This document shows, in pieces, positions 1 through 7,455 of a stretch of DNA of 16,586 nucleotides. Source of the stretch: an uncultured Eubacteriales bacterium. GTDB lineage: Bacteria; Bacillota; Clostridia; Christensenellales; Borkfalkiaceae. The translations under genes were made by a program, and so were the position numbers. How positions within the stretch are numbered: position 1 is the stretch's first letter; every line of letters begins with the position of its first letter. The stretch is from assembly GCA_900547645.1 (NCBI GenBank), contig URHP01000030.1, positions 1 to 16,586 on the forward strand, in the 5' to 3' direction. The notes beneath the pieces are model-generated. The model was not told the origin of the DNA. It made no database searches and saw nothing but the letters and a program-made list of their open reading frames with translations.

Positions 1-43
1 TGAGCGCTAGTCTCGTGGGCTCGGAGATGTGTATAAGAGACAG
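1..43 (+). other. Nextera/Tn5 sequencing adapter (artefact)
   Basis: Positions 25-43 are the 19-base Tn5 mosaic end AGATGTGTATAAGAGACAG, and 10-24 complete the Illumina Nextera read-2 adapter. The bases before it (2-9, GAGCGCTA) look like an i7 index. The reverse complement of the same adapter and index is at the other end of the window. This is library sequence left on the contig, so genome starts at base 44. Confidence 0.97.
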
Positions 44-259
44 GACCAGATCGTCCCGTTCGGACAGCTCGCGCACGATCTCCGTCTCCAGCGCGCGGAA
101 ATGCGCCTCGCCGTAAAATTCAAAGATGTCCGAGATCCTGCCGTGGCGGTCGGTGATGACGACGTCGGTATCATACCACATTCTGCCCGTACGCTCGGCA
201 ATGCGGATGCCGACGCTCGACTTGCCCACCCCCATCATGCCGCACAGTACGATGTTCAT
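44..259 (-). CDS. aroK: Shikimate kinase, 5' part only (cut by contig end)
   Basis: Shikimate kinase phosphorylates shikimate with ATP to give shikimate 3-phosphate in the cytoplasm. Only the first 72 codons are present, because the frame runs open into the adapter at base 43. The visible part starts MNIVLCGMMGVGKSSVG, with a Walker A loop at residues 7-14. It continues with a D30-T31-D32 motif (shikimate/Mg binding in this family) and F54-R55-A-L-E58, where R55 matches the shikimate-binding arginine. The usual length is about 160-175 residues, so more than half is missing. The ATG at 259 overlaps the aroQ stop as ATGA, with a GGAG site about 11 bases upstream inside aroQ. It is the last visible gene of the aro operon. 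The family call is secure. Whether the full gene is intact cannot be seen. Confidence 0.9.
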
Positions 260-678
260 ATCAAAAAGCTCTCCAGTGCAAGGATATAGCTGTTCGCACC
301 GAAGCCGAGGATCTCTCCCTGACAGACGGGCGTGAGCACCGAGTTGCGGCGGAATTCCTCGCGCGCGTGGACGTTGCTCATGTGCACTTCGATGACGGGA
401 ACGGTGACGGAAGCGATGGCGTCACGGATGGCGTACGAATAGTGCGTGAACGCACCCGCATTCAGAATGATGCCGTCGTACTTGCCCTGCGCGCTCTGGA
501 TGGCGGTGCAGAGCTCTCCTTCGTTGTTGTTCTGGAAGAACTTGACCTCCACGCCGCGCTCTTCGGCATACTTTGCGATGCGGTCGTTGATCTCGCGCAG
601 CGTCTGCACGCCGTACACGCCGCGCTCGCGTCTGCCCGTCATGTTGAGATTGACTCCGTTCAAGACAAGAATGTTCAT
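256..678 (-). CDS. aroQ: 3-dehydroquinate dehydratase, type II
   Basis: This enzyme removes water from 3-dehydroquinate to form 3-dehydroshikimate, the third shikimate step, as a cytosolic dodecamer in characterised members. At 140 residues it is the normal type II length. It opens with LNGVNLNMTGRRE and carries the catalytic tyrosine at Y22 (GVYG). The FFQNNNEGEL block is at 47-56, N73 lies in LNAGAFTHYSYAIRDA with H79, and the catalytic H99 lies in EVHMSN. R110/R111 fit the conserved substrate arginine. The spacing agrees with the M. tuberculosis numbering (Y24, N75, H81, H101) shifted by two. The ATG overlaps the aroE stop by 4 bases, and GGGAGGG lies 5 bases upstream. No key residue is missing. 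It is unrelated to type I (AroD) enzymes. Confidence 0.97.
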   Translation of the reverse strand: MNILVLNGVNLNMTGRRERGVYGVQTLREINDRIAKYAEERGVEVKFFQNNNEGELCTAIQSAQGKYDGIILNAGAFTHYSYAIRDAIASVTVPVIEVHMSNVHAREEFRRNSVLTPVCQGEILGFGANSYILALESFLI

Positions 679-1505
679 GGGTTCCCTCCCGTATATTGTT
701 CGTAAAATGTTTTCGCCTCCGCTGCGGAAGGCGCGCGTTCCAGATAGATGCAGTCCGAATAATACGCCTGATAGAAGAGCATCGCGTTGCCGTTGACCGT
801 CTTCTTTCCGAGCGACGCGGCAATGCGCAGAAATTCCGACTGCGCGGGTTCGTAAATGAGATCGACCGCCGCGCCGCAGCGCGAAAGCAGTTCCTCGCCC
901 ACGGGGACTTCGCCGCGCGCCGTGCGCACGGAGGGCGTCTTTCCCACCGTGTCGTGCATGCCGATCCCCGTACAGTTGACGATCAGATCGTAGCTCGCCG
1001 GCTCCACCGTGCGAAGGGGAACAAAGCCCCCCAGCTCCGCATGGACGGCGTCCAGCCGCTCGGCGCTGCGCTCATAGGCGAAGACGGCGGCTCCCGCCTG
1101 TGCAAGTTTATAGATGCAGCTCCTGCCCGCGCCGCCTGCGCCGAGCACGAGCACGGTCCTGCCCTTGATATCCAGCCCCGCGTTCTCCAGCATGAGCAAA
1201 AATCCGAGCCCGTCCGTATTGTAGCCCGTCCGCGTGCGCGAGACGACGGTATTCACCGCGCCGAACGTGCGCGCATCCCCCTCGATGCTGCCGAGAAAGG
1301 GCATGATGTCCGCCTTAAACGGGATGGTCACGTTGAACGCGTCGAAGCGGGAAAACAGCGCGGGCGCGCAGTCGGCAAACTGCGCGGGCGGGATGCTGAC
1401 CGCCTCATACGTGTGCGCAGCGCCCATCTTCCCGAGCAGAAAAGCGTGCATGGCGGGACTGAGCGATTTGGAGACGTCCTTTCCGATAACGGCAAGTTTC
1501 AGCAT
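675..1505 (-). CDS. aroE: Shikimate dehydrogenase (NADP+)
   Basis: Reduces 3-dehydroshikimate to shikimate using NADPH. The protein has 276 residues, the usual AroE length. The substrate domain has S12-K-S-L-S-P-A-M-H at 12-20, NVTIPFK at 58-64 with the catalytic K64, GAVNTV at 82-87, and NTDG at 96-99 with the catalytic D98. The Rossmann nucleotide loop GAGGAGRS is at 122-129. Near the C-terminus, the MLFYQA segment corresponds to the conserved helix whose glutamine contacts shikimate. The start overlaps the end of aroB by 7 bases (ATGCTGA), with GGGAGG 5 bases before the ATG, and the stop overlaps aroQ by 4. It could in principle be a quinate/shikimate-type paralogue, but its place inside a biosynthetic aro operon argues for AroE. 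Confidence 0.96.
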   Translation of the reverse strand: MLKLAVIGKDVSKSLSPAMHAFLLGKMGAAHTYEAVSIPPAQFADCAPALFSRFDAFNVTIPFKADIMPFLGSIEGDARTFGAVNTVVSRTRTGYNTDGLGFLLMLENAGLDIKGRTVLVLGAGGAGRSCIYKLAQAGAAVFAYERSAERLDAVHAELGGFVPLRTVEPASYDLIVNCTGIGMHDTVGKTPSVRTARGEVPVGEELLSRCGAAVDLIYEPAQSEFLRIAASLGKKTVNGNAMLFYQAYYSDCIYLERAPSAAEAKTFYEQYTGGNP

Positions 1506-2557
1506 GACGGCCTCCCGATGCGCGCAAGTTCCCGCTCGTATTCCCGGACGTCCAGCTCGAGCAGGCGGTATTCTCCCCGCGCGACGGGCGCCGTAAGCAC
1601 GACGCGTCCCGCGCCCGTGTTCTTCTTGTCGAGACAGGCGAGCCGCGCCGCTTCGACCGCATCGGGCAGGGCGGGAAACGTGCCGAGCGCCGCAAGGCAG
1701 AGCTCCTGCAGACGGGAAAGATATTCCCTGTCGCCGCCGCGCGATTTGGCGATCTCCGCCTCCGCATAGGTGCCGATCAGCACGTATTCGCCGTGCGAAA
1801 GTCTGCCGTCCAGCAGTTCGTAGGCGTGCGCCGTGGTATGTCCGAGGTTAAGGCACTTGCGCAGCCCCCCTTCCCTGGCGTCCCGACGGACCACGTTCGC
1901 CTTGAAGGCAATGTTTTCGGGCACGATCTCCGCCAAAAAGGACACATCCAGGAGCCTGCCGCGGTTTTCTTCCAGCGCGTCGAACACGGCGGGGCAGAGC
2001 GCGCCGTGCTTGACGATCTCGCCCAGCCCGCAGCGCAGCTCCCGCACGGGGAGCGTTGCAAAGAACGCGGGATCGGCAAACACGAATTTTGGCTGACGGA
2101 AGGCGCCCACAAGGTTTTTGATCCCGTGAAAGTCAATGGCGGTCTTCCCGCCCACCGAGGAATCCACCTGCGCCAGCACCGTCGTCGGCACCTGGATGCA
2201 GTCGATGCCGCGCATGTAGAGCGCGGCGGCAAGCCCGCCCACATCGCCCACGACGCCCCCGCCGAGACAGACGAGGCAGGCGCCGCGGTGCAGTCCCGCC
2301 TCCGCCATGGCGGAGAGCAGCGCAAAGAGCGTTTCCTGCGTTTTGTGCGCCTCGCCCGCGGGCATGGTATGCACCTTTACGCCGCCCAGCGCGCGCAGAA
2401 CGCGCTTTCCGTACAGTCCCCAGACCGTCTCATCGGAAAACACGAACACTTCGGAATAGGTTTTCAGCGCCTGCGGGAGCGCCTTTGCGAGCACGCCGCC
2501 GCGGCAGACGACGCGGCTTTTTTCCGTGCTCCGGTCGGTGATGACGAACGTCTTCAT
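1499..2557 (-). CDS. aroB: 3-dehydroquinate synthase
   Basis: Converts DAHP to 3-dehydroquinate with NAD+ and a divalent metal (Zn or Co), the second shikimate step. With the ATG at 2557 it has 352 residues. The frame is open further upstream to 2584, but the ATG at 2557 forms a clean ATGA overlap with the aroC stop and has GGGAGG 8 bases before it. The NAD loop is GGGVVGD at 99-105, followed by MRGIDCIQVPTTVLAQVDSS and VGGKTAID (to 142). Metal ligands are E180 in GLGEIVKHG, H240 in NLGHTTAH and H255 in SHGEY. All the family signatures are present. It ends in a 7-base overlap with aroE, so the two are probably translated as a coupled pair. Confidence 0.97.
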   Translation of the reverse strand: MKTFVITDRSTEKSRVVCRGGVLAKALPQALKTYSEVFVFSDETVWGLYGKRVLRALGGVKVHTMPAGEAHKTQETLFALLSAMAEAGLHRGACLVCLGGGVVGDVGGLAAALYMRGIDCIQVPTTVLAQVDSSVGGKTAIDFHGIKNLVGAFRQPKFVFADPAFFATLPVRELRCGLGEIVKHGALCPAVFDALEENRGRLLDVSFLAEIVPENIAFKANVVRRDAREGGLRKCLNLGHTTAHAYELLDGRLSHGEYVLIGTYAEAEIAKSRGGDREYLSRLQELCLAALGTFPALPDAVEAARLACLDKKNTGAGRVVLTAPVARGEYRLLELDVREYERELARIGRPSC

Positions 2558-3684
2558 TGCGGCAGCCTCCCGTAGCGCTCGCACAGGGCGGCAAGATTGT
2601 CCGCGCCCAGCCGTTCCAGCACGACGGCGGCAAGCTCCGCGCAGAGCGCGCTCTCGAGCACGACTTCACAGGCGAGGATCGCGCAGACGTCGCTGCGCTC
2701 GGTCGCCGCGCGGACCGCCTCATGCGAGACGTAATCCACCGTATTCAGCCCGCGCATGAGGGTGGGAATGGGCTTCATGGCGGCGCGCAGAACGATCTCC
2801 TCCCCGTTCGACATGCCGCCCTCGATCCCGCCCGCGCGGTTGGTCTTCCGGAAAAAGCCGCGTGCTTCGTCATAAAAAATTTCGTCGTGCACGTCGCTCC
2901 CGCGGCGCTGCGCCGCGCCGAAGCCGAGCCCGACCTCGACGCCCTTGACCGCCTGTACGCTCATGAGCGCCGTGCAAAGGCGTGCATCCAATTTTTCCGC
3001 ATACGTCATACAGCTGCCGAACCCGCTCCTGAGCCCCCTGACGCGCAGCTCCGCAACGCCGCCGCAGGTATCGCCTGCTTCACGGCACGCGTCGATCAGG
3101 CGCATCGCCGCGTGCTCTTTTGCGGGATCCATCATGAACAGCGCGGGAAGACGTCCCGTGAGCTGCGAAAAGGAGTATTCCGTCTCGTCCGCGACGTCCC
3201 CCACCGCGCGCACATAGCCCGAAACTTCCACGCCGAGCGCGCGCAGAAGCTGACGGCACACCGTGCCCGCCGCAACGCGCGCCGCGGTCTCCCGCGCGGA
3301 GGCGCGCTCCAGAATGTTGCGCGCGTCGTCGGAGCCGAATTTTTTCAGCCCCGTCAGATCGGCATGTCCCGGACGCACCGCGGTGAGCCGCCGCGCGGAA
3401 CCGTCGCAGCCCTCGGGCGCCATGTATGCCTTCCAATTCTCATAGTCGCGGTTCCAGACCGCAAGCGTCACGGGGCTGCCCAGCGTCACGCCGCCGCGCA
3501 CACCCGACAGGATCTCAACGCGATCGCGCTCGATCTTCTGCCGCGCGCCCCGCCCGTATCCCGACTGCCGCAGGGCGAGATACGCGTCGATCTCCTCCGC
3601 GTCCACCCCGAGCCCTGCGGGAAGCCCTTCGAGTATGCAAAACAGTCCCTTGCCGTGCGATTCTCCGGCCGTCGAGATCTTCAT
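2554..3684 (-). CDS. aroC: Chorismate synthase
   Basis: Makes chorismate from EPSP by anti-1,4 elimination of phosphate, with reduced FMN as cofactor. At 376 residues it is normal for a bacterial monofunctional enzyme. It begins MKISTAGESHGKG with the catalytic H10. The second signature RPGHADLTGLKKFGSDDARN is followed directly by the ILERASARETAARVAAG block. The Bacillota-style GGIEGGMSNGEEI flavin loop lies in the last third. The start overlaps the upstream MBL gene by 4 bases and has GGAGGTGA 2-3 bases further up. The stop overlaps aroB by 4. EPSP synthase (aroA), which makes its substrate, is not in the window and may lie beyond the cut left end. Confidence 0.97.
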   Translation of the reverse strand: MKISTAGESHGKGLFCILEGLPAGLGVDAEEIDAYLALRQSGYGRGARQKIERDRVEILSGVRGGVTLGSPVTLAVWNRDYENWKAYMAPEGCDGSARRLTAVRPGHADLTGLKKFGSDDARNILERASARETAARVAAGTVCRQLLRALGVEVSGYVRAVGDVADETEYSFSQLTGRLPALFMMDPAKEHAAMRLIDACREAGDTCGGVAELRVRGLRSGFGSCMTYAEKLDARLCTALMSVQAVKGVEVGLGFGAAQRRGSDVHDEIFYDEARGFFRKTNRAGGIEGGMSNGEEIVLRAAMKPIPTLMRGLNTVDYVSHEAVRAATERSDVCAILACEVVLESALCAELAAVVLERLGADNLAALCERYGRLPQ

Positions 3685-4643
3685 CCTTCACCTCCGCTTC
3701 CGATCGTATACGCGCCGTCCTTTACGCTGACGACGATATGTCCGAGTTCATCCGTCCTGTAAATTTCCGCACCCGCCTGTGCAAGCCGCCCGAGCGCCTC
3801 CCCTGCGGGATGGCGGTAGGAATTGCCCGCCCCGCACGAGATAACCGCGGCCTCGGGCGAAAGATAACTGAGCCACGCTTCGCCGGAAGCCTCCGCCGAG
3901 CCGTGATGCGCCGCCTTCAGGATCTGCGTCTCGTCAAGGCGGACGCGCAGACTGCCGCTGTCGAATATGGCCTCCGTCAGCTCCGCCTCCGCAAGCAGCG
4001 AATTTTCGCGCGAAATGCCGATGTCCGCGCACAGCAGCATGTTCACGCCGCCGTAGCTGAGATACAGTGTGACGGAGGAATCGTTTTCGTCCGTCTCGCC
4101 CGCCGCATGCGGCGAAATGCAGACGGCATACGCGCCCGAATCCCGCACGATCGAATCATACCGCACGAGCGTATCCGCCGCGCATCCCTCCGCCTGCACC
4201 GCCGCAAGAAAACGGCGGTATGCCTGTGTATCCGAACCGAGCGCGGGGAGAAAGACGCGCTGCACGTCGAACAGCCGCATGACTTCCGCAAACCCGCCGA
4301 AGTGATCGGCGTCCGCGTGCGTCGCGATCAGCGTCAGGGCGGTCACATCCAGCCCCTTCAGATAGCGCACAAGTTCATTGTTTGCCGAAAAAGAACCGTC
4401 GCCCGCATCGATGACGAGGGCGTCGCCGTCGGGAAACTCCACGATCGTACAGTCCCCCTGCCCGACGGAGAGAAAATGCACCCGCATTTCCCCGGGCTCC
4501 CGCGCGGAGAGCGCCGCGGCAGGCAGAAGCGCGCGGAAGGGAACGCAGAAAAAGAACAGCGCGACGGCGCATGCCGTCAGCGCGACGAGCGCCGTCCGCA
4601 TGATGCGCAGCGCACGTTCGCACTTTCTTGCGCCGCGGTTCAC
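3681..4643 (-). CDS. Membrane-anchored or secreted ComEC-type metallo-beta-lactamase (MBL) fold hydrolase
   Basis: A 320-residue protein of the ComEC/Rec2-like MBL group, without the ComEC channel domain. The start is taken as GTG at 4643, which overlaps the patatin stop as GTGA with AAGGGG about 5 bases upstream. An ATG at 4601 is the alternative. A basic N-terminus precedes one hydrophobic segment at about 17-36, either a signal anchor or a signal peptide. The MBL domain begins FLSVGQGDCTIVEFPDGDAL (57-76) followed by VIDAGDG (77-83). It has HADADH at 109-114, NDSS at 187-190, D207 in LLCADI and AHHGS at 245-249. Stand-alone members are often annotated as competence-related or hydrolase; the substrate is unknown. 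In full-length ComEC this domain is proposed to degrade the non-transported DNA strand, so an extracellular nuclease or phosphodiesterase role is only an inference. It sits between the patatin and aroC. Confidence 0.88.
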   Translation of the reverse strand: MNRGARKCERALRIMRTALVALTACAVALFFFCVPFRALLPAAALSAREPGEMRVHFLSVGQGDCTIVEFPDGDALVIDAGDGSFSANNELVRYLKGLDVTALTLIATHADADHFGGFAEVMRLFDVQRVFLPALGSDTQAYRRFLAAVQAEGCAADTLVRYDSIVRDSGAYAVCISPHAAGETDENDSSVTLYLSYGGVNMLLCADIGISRENSLLAEAELTEAIFDSGSLRVRLDETQILKAAHHGSAEASGEAWLSYLSPEAAVISCGAGNSYRHPAGEALGRLAQAGAEIYRTDELGHIVVSVKDGAYTIGSGGEG

Positions 4644-5488
4644 CGCTTCCCCTTCTTTTTGCGCGCCGCTTCGATCGCGGCCCCGATCTCCGGAAGGCGG
4701 TCCTTCGCCTCGCGGTAGCCGATCTCGAACATGGAGTCGGTGGCGGCACGGGAAACGTCCGTCGCCTTGAAGTCGTACAGATTGGGGCGGAGCATGACGT
4801 CCGCCGCCGCATAGCCGCGCGTCTTGGCGTCGGGAAGCGTTCTTACGGGCGTGAACGCGCCGATCGCCGATCCCACCAGCCGCTCGATGCGCCCCTTCTC
4901 CTCGTCGGGCTTGGCAAACGCCGAAAGATCGACGCCGACGACCACCTGCGCGCCGAGTTCGCGGCATACGTCCGCAGGGATCGCGTTGGAAAACGCGCCG
5001 TCATAGAGCTTTCTGCCGCCGATGTCCACGCCGCGGAAAAAGGGCGGAATGGCGGCGGAGGCGGTGAGCGCCTTTGCGATCTTCCCCTCGCGCAGGACGA
5101 CGCTCTCATTGGTGACGGCATCCGTCGCGCAGGCGGCAAAGGGCAGCGGAAGCGAGGCGATGTCCCCCTCCGCATACTCCTCCAGAAACGATTCGATGGG
5201 CGCCATATCCGCAAAGGGACGCAGATTTTTTGCAAATTCCTTCTTGTTGATGCCGTCCACAATGCCGGTCATGTCCGCCCAGGAATATCCCTTGCAATAG
5301 AGCGCGCCCACGATCGAACCGATGGAAGTCCCCGTCACGACGGAAAAGGAAAGTCCCGCTTCGGCAAAGGCCTTGAGCGCGCCCAGATGCGCCATGCCCT
5401 TCGCCCCGCCCGAACCGAGCGCAAGCCCCAGCACGACGGGCTTTTTTGTACGCGTAAAGAGCGCTTTGAATTTTGCAAGCAATCCCAT
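4640..5488 (-). CDS. Patatin-like phospholipase (RssA/YchK type)
   Basis: A 282-residue patatin-fold serine hydrolase with a Ser-Asp catalytic dyad, expected to cleave acyl esters of lipids. The glycine-rich oxyanion loop GSGGAKG is at 25-31, the nucleophile elbow GTSIG at 53-57 (S55) and the second catalytic residue D163 in DGA. No signal peptide is seen; the short basic N-terminus (KFKALFTRTKK) could touch the membrane. The ATG at 5488 is chosen because AGGAG (5498-5502) precedes it and the promoter -10 lies at 5519-5524. A GTG at 5527 would lie upstream of the expected transcript start. It is the first gene of the aro operon and overlaps the MBL gene by 4 bases. The substrate and any link to aromatic synthesis are unknown. 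Confidence 0.92.
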   Translation of the reverse strand: MGLLAKFKALFTRTKKPVVLGLALGSGGAKGMAHLGALKAFAEAGLSFSVVTGTSIGSIVGALYCKGYSWADMTGIVDGINKKEFAKNLRPFADMAPIESFLEEYAEGDIASLPLPFAACATDAVTNESVVLREGKIAKALTASAAIPPFFRGVDIGGRKLYDGAFSNAIPADVCRELGAQVVVGVDLSAFAKPDEEKGRIERLVGSAIGAFTPVRTLPDAKTRGYAAADVMLRPNLYDFKATDVSRAATDSMFEIGYREAKDRLPEIGAAIEAARKKKGKR

Positions 5489-5497
5489 CCTCACGCG

Positions 5498-5502
5498 CTC
5501 CT
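5498..5502 (-). promoter_or_regulatory. Ribosome binding site of the patatin gene
   Basis: AGGAG (within AAAAGGAG) lies 9 bases upstream of the ATG at 5488. It decides the start of the first gene of the aro operon against an in-frame GTG at 5527. Confidence 0.75.
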
Positions 5503-5518
5503 TTTCTTTTTTTGGTCT

Positions 5519-5547
5519 ATTGTACACTTTTTTTTGAAAAAAGTAAA
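5519..5547 (-). promoter_or_regulatory. Sigma-A type promoter of the patatin-aro operon
   Basis: On the minus strand, TTTACT (5542-5547) and TACAAT (5519-5524) are separated by 17 bases, 4/6 and 5/6 matches to the -35 and -10 consensus. The spacer is very AT-rich (runs of T and A), unlike the surrounding DNA. Transcription should begin near 5512, leaving a leader of about 24 bases with the AGGAG site. No attenuator, T-box or riboswitch fits in so short a leader. Confidence 0.65.
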
Positions 5548-5636
5548 CTGCTTTGTACGGATTTCAGCGGTTTCACCCCGTTTTTGCCTGATTTCCGCAT
5601 AAAACGACGGCACACAGCCTTTCTTCCGCCGCAATG

Positions 5637-5665
5637 TTGACAAAGCGCCGATAATCTGTTATGCT
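5637..5665 (+). promoter_or_regulatory. Sigma-A type promoter of the membrane protein gene
   Basis: A perfect TTGACA at 5637-5642 is followed after 17 bases by TATGCT (5660-5665, 4/6). The expected transcript start is near 5672, about 22 bases before the ATG at 5694. It is divergent from the aro operon promoter, with roughly 90 bp between the two -35 boxes, room for a shared operator. I see no obvious palindrome there. Confidence 0.7.
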
Positions 5666-5693
5666 AATGGGCAGAATGATTCCGAGGTGGCAT

Positions 5694-6524
5694 ATGGAAG
5701 AGAAAAAAACACGCAGGCTGACCAAACGCAACATCGTGCTTCTTTGCGTGTGGGCGGCGCTCATCGCGCTCGATTTTGCGGGACTCGTCTGGAATATCGT
5801 GCGGCTGAACACGGGCGCGATCGATTGGGGCGGCTTTTCCTATCCCCTGCTGCATTTTTTTGTGAGCCTTGGGACCATCTCGGCGATCTATCTGGCGGAG
5901 ATCGTCTTCCGCTTCCGCGCGGGCGCGCCCCTCGTGATCTGCTGCGCCCTGTTCGCCTTTTTCGGGAACACCGTCTCAAACGTCTGGTGCATGTACGACT
6001 ACTTTCCCCAATGGGACATGGTGCTGCACTCCCTCTCGGGCGTGCTGTTCGCCGCGGTCGGGCTGGGGCTCGCCTCCGTCGTGCTCAGAAACCAGCCGGA
6101 GGGAAAGCGCAAAGTCATTGCCTCCGCTATGTTCACGCTCTTCTTTTCGCTGACCGTGGGATACCTTTGGGAGATCTTCGAATTTACCGTGGACAGCATC
6201 GATCCCTCGATGACCACGCAGGGCTGGGCGGACGGCATCCTCGAGAGCTATCCGGACGGCACCTACCTTGTCAGCAGCCGCCGCGGCACCGCCATCCTCG
6301 ACACGATGGAAGACATGATCCTGCACCTTGCGGGTTCCCTCGTCATCCTCATCCCGCTCTTCATCCTGTTCTGGAAGAAGCCCGCGCGCATGGGCGCGTT
6401 TGCCTTTGTGCCGCTCCCGCGCAGGCAAAAGAAGGCAGACGGCGAAAGCGGCGCGCCGCTCCCCGAAACGCCCGCAGCGGCGCAGGCGCAGGAGCAGGAG
6501 CCCGAAAACAAGCATACGTCCTGA
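5694..6524 (+). CDS. Polytopic membrane protein, YjdF/DUF2238-like
   Basis: A 276-residue integral membrane protein. The ATG at 5694 is chosen because GAGGTGG (5684-5690) precedes it and the promoter -10 covers the earlier in-frame ATG at 5661. Hydrophobic segments lie at about 14-36, 48-72, 78-97, 108-131, 141-164 and in the last third before FWKKPAR. Conserved-looking polar positions inside or next to them are W107-D108-M-V-L-H112, W159-E160-I-F-E163, and D-T-M-E-D-M-I-L-H near the last segment. That W-E/D-H pattern resembles the YjdF (DUF2238) family, whose function is unknown; I match it by motif memory only. The C-terminal tail is hydrophilic, rich in Gln, Glu, Pro and Ala, and probably cytoplasmic. 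It is a single-gene transcript with its own promoter and terminator. Confidence 0.8.
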   Translation: MEEKKTRRLTKRNIVLLCVWAALIALDFAGLVWNIVRLNTGAIDWGGFSYPLLHFFVSLGTISAIYLAEIVFRFRAGAPLVICCALFAFFGNTVSNVWCMYDYFPQWDMVLHSLSGVLFAAVGLGLASVVLRNQPEGKRKVIASAMFTLFFSLTVGYLWEIFEFTVDSIDPSMTTQGWADGILESYPDGTYLVSSRRGTAILDTMEDMILHLAGSLVILIPLFILFWKKPARMGAFAFVPLPRRQKKADGESGAPLPETPAAAQAQEQEPENKHTS

Positions 6525-6529
6525 CGATC

Positions 6530-6570
6530 ATGCGCCCCGCGGCAATCAGCCGCGGGGCGCATCGTTTTCT
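6530..6570 (+). terminator. Intrinsic terminator after the membrane protein gene
   Basis: A perfect 14-bp stem (6530-6543 with 6549-6562, nearly all G and C) with loop AATCA is followed by CGTTTTCT. It starts 5 bases after the stop codon at 6522-6524. On the minus strand the same hairpin also lies downstream of the HAD gene, but no T run follows it there, so its action in that direction is uncertain. Confidence 0.8.
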
Positions 6571-6586
6571 CGGACTGTAATACACT

Positions 6587-7447
6587 CTATGCCTGCTTGG
6601 CAAAGAGCGACTGAAAATGCGCTTCAAGCCACCTGGCGACCGCGTCATCGTCGTTCGCGCCGATCACCGCGGTCGCAAGTTTTTTCAGTTCGGGCGCGGC
6701 GTTTCCGACGGCATATCTTTCGTCCGCGATCTCAAACATGGGCAGATCGTTCACTTCGTCCCCGAAGCAGATCAGACGGTCGCAGCCGAGCAGCGTCATC
6801 AGCTTTTTTGCCGCCGTCGCCTTGGACACCCCCTGCGGCAGGATCTCCAGCCAGGGCGCGTCCGTATAGATGTCGCGCGAAAAGATGCAGCGGAATCTGT
6901 CCTTCAGCGCTTCATAGACGGGGGAAAGCTGTTCTTCGGCGTCGCCGATGCAGGCAAAATAGTACACGTCGCCGTCCAGCGCTTCCTCGGGGGATGAAAT
7001 TTCCCGCGCGCGGCGGTCGTCCTCGTACCCCATGCGCGACAGCACAAATTCCCACTGCGCTTTTCCGCACTTTTCCCGGAGATAGGAAAACCGGTTTTTT
7101 CCGTCGATCACGGCATAGGTGAGCGGGAACAGCCCGCGCCGCAGGAAGGCGGCATACACCGTCTCCTCCTCTTCCGGCGTAAACTTTGCCGACCACAGCG
7201 GGCGGCGGGTGACGCTGTCCACGATAAATGCGCCGTTATGCACGATGACGGGAAGATCCATCTCCAGCCCCTTGGTCACGCGCGCGGCCGTATCGATGCT
7301 GCGCGCCGTCGCAAAGGAAAAGTGTACGCCGGCCCCCGCAAGGCGGTCGATCACCGAACAAGTGTATGCGCTCAGCGTCTGATCGGAGCGCAGGAGCGTC
7401 CCGTCCAGATCGCTCAGATAGAGTGTTTTTTCAAAGGATTCTCTCAT
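6587..7447 (-). CDS. HAD hydrolase, Cof-type (subfamily IIB) phosphatase
   Basis: A 286-residue cytosolic HAD phosphatase of the Cof/YidA group, which usually act on sugar phosphates, nucleotides or cofactor phosphates. The substrate here cannot be told. Motif I is S-D13-L-D15-G-T (nucleophile D13, acid/base D15), motif II is ATARS with T47, motif III is K209 in GVSKA, and motif IV is GDEVND at 229-234. The long insert between motifs II and III is the type IIB cap. The ATG at 7447 follows the stop of the upstream PhnP-like gene by 8 bases, and a weak GGCGGAAAG lies directly before it. It is the last gene of the unit that begins at pepQ. Confidence 0.93.
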   Translation of the reverse strand: MRESFEKTLYLSDLDGTLLRSDQTLSAYTCSVIDRLAGAGVHFSFATARSIDTAARVTKGLEMDLPVIVHNGAFIVDSVTRRPLWSAKFTPEEEETVYAAFLRRGLFPLTYAVIDGKNRFSYLREKCGKAQWEFVLSRMGYEDDRRAREISSPEEALDGDVYYFACIGDAEEQLSPVYEALKDRFRCIFSRDIYTDAPWLEILPQGVSKATAAKKLMTLLGCDRLICFGDEVNDLPMFEIADERYAVGNAAPELKKLATAVIGANDDDAVARWLEAHFQSLFAKQA

Positions 7448-7455
7448 CTTTCCGC

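Noticed and set aside
696..1769. Long plus-strand open frames opposite the aro genes (also at 2557-3762, 3426-4718, 7366-8391, 12117-13073)
   Set aside because: They are high-GC antisense frames with Arg/Ala/His-rich translations and no ribosome sites. The opposite strand holds clear conserved enzymes.
2558..2584. Nine-residue N-terminal extension of aroB
   Set aside because: It lies inside the aroC end. The ATG at 2557 forms the same ATGA overlap seen at other junctions and matches the usual AroB start.
4644..4967. N-terminal extension of the ComEC-like MBL gene to 4967
   Set aside because: This stretch is an antisense-quality, Arg-rich reading of the patatin gene in another frame. The GTG at 4643 with a GTGA overlap and ribosome site is a far better start.
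5489..5527. GTG start at 5527 for the patatin gene
   Set aside because: It lies in or upstream of the -10 box, so it would not be transcribed. The ATG at 5488 has a proper AGGAG.
6530..6562. The strong hairpin as a terminator for the minus-strand HAD gene
   Set aside because: On that strand no T run follows the stem, only GATCGTCAGG. It is kept as a plus-strand terminator only.
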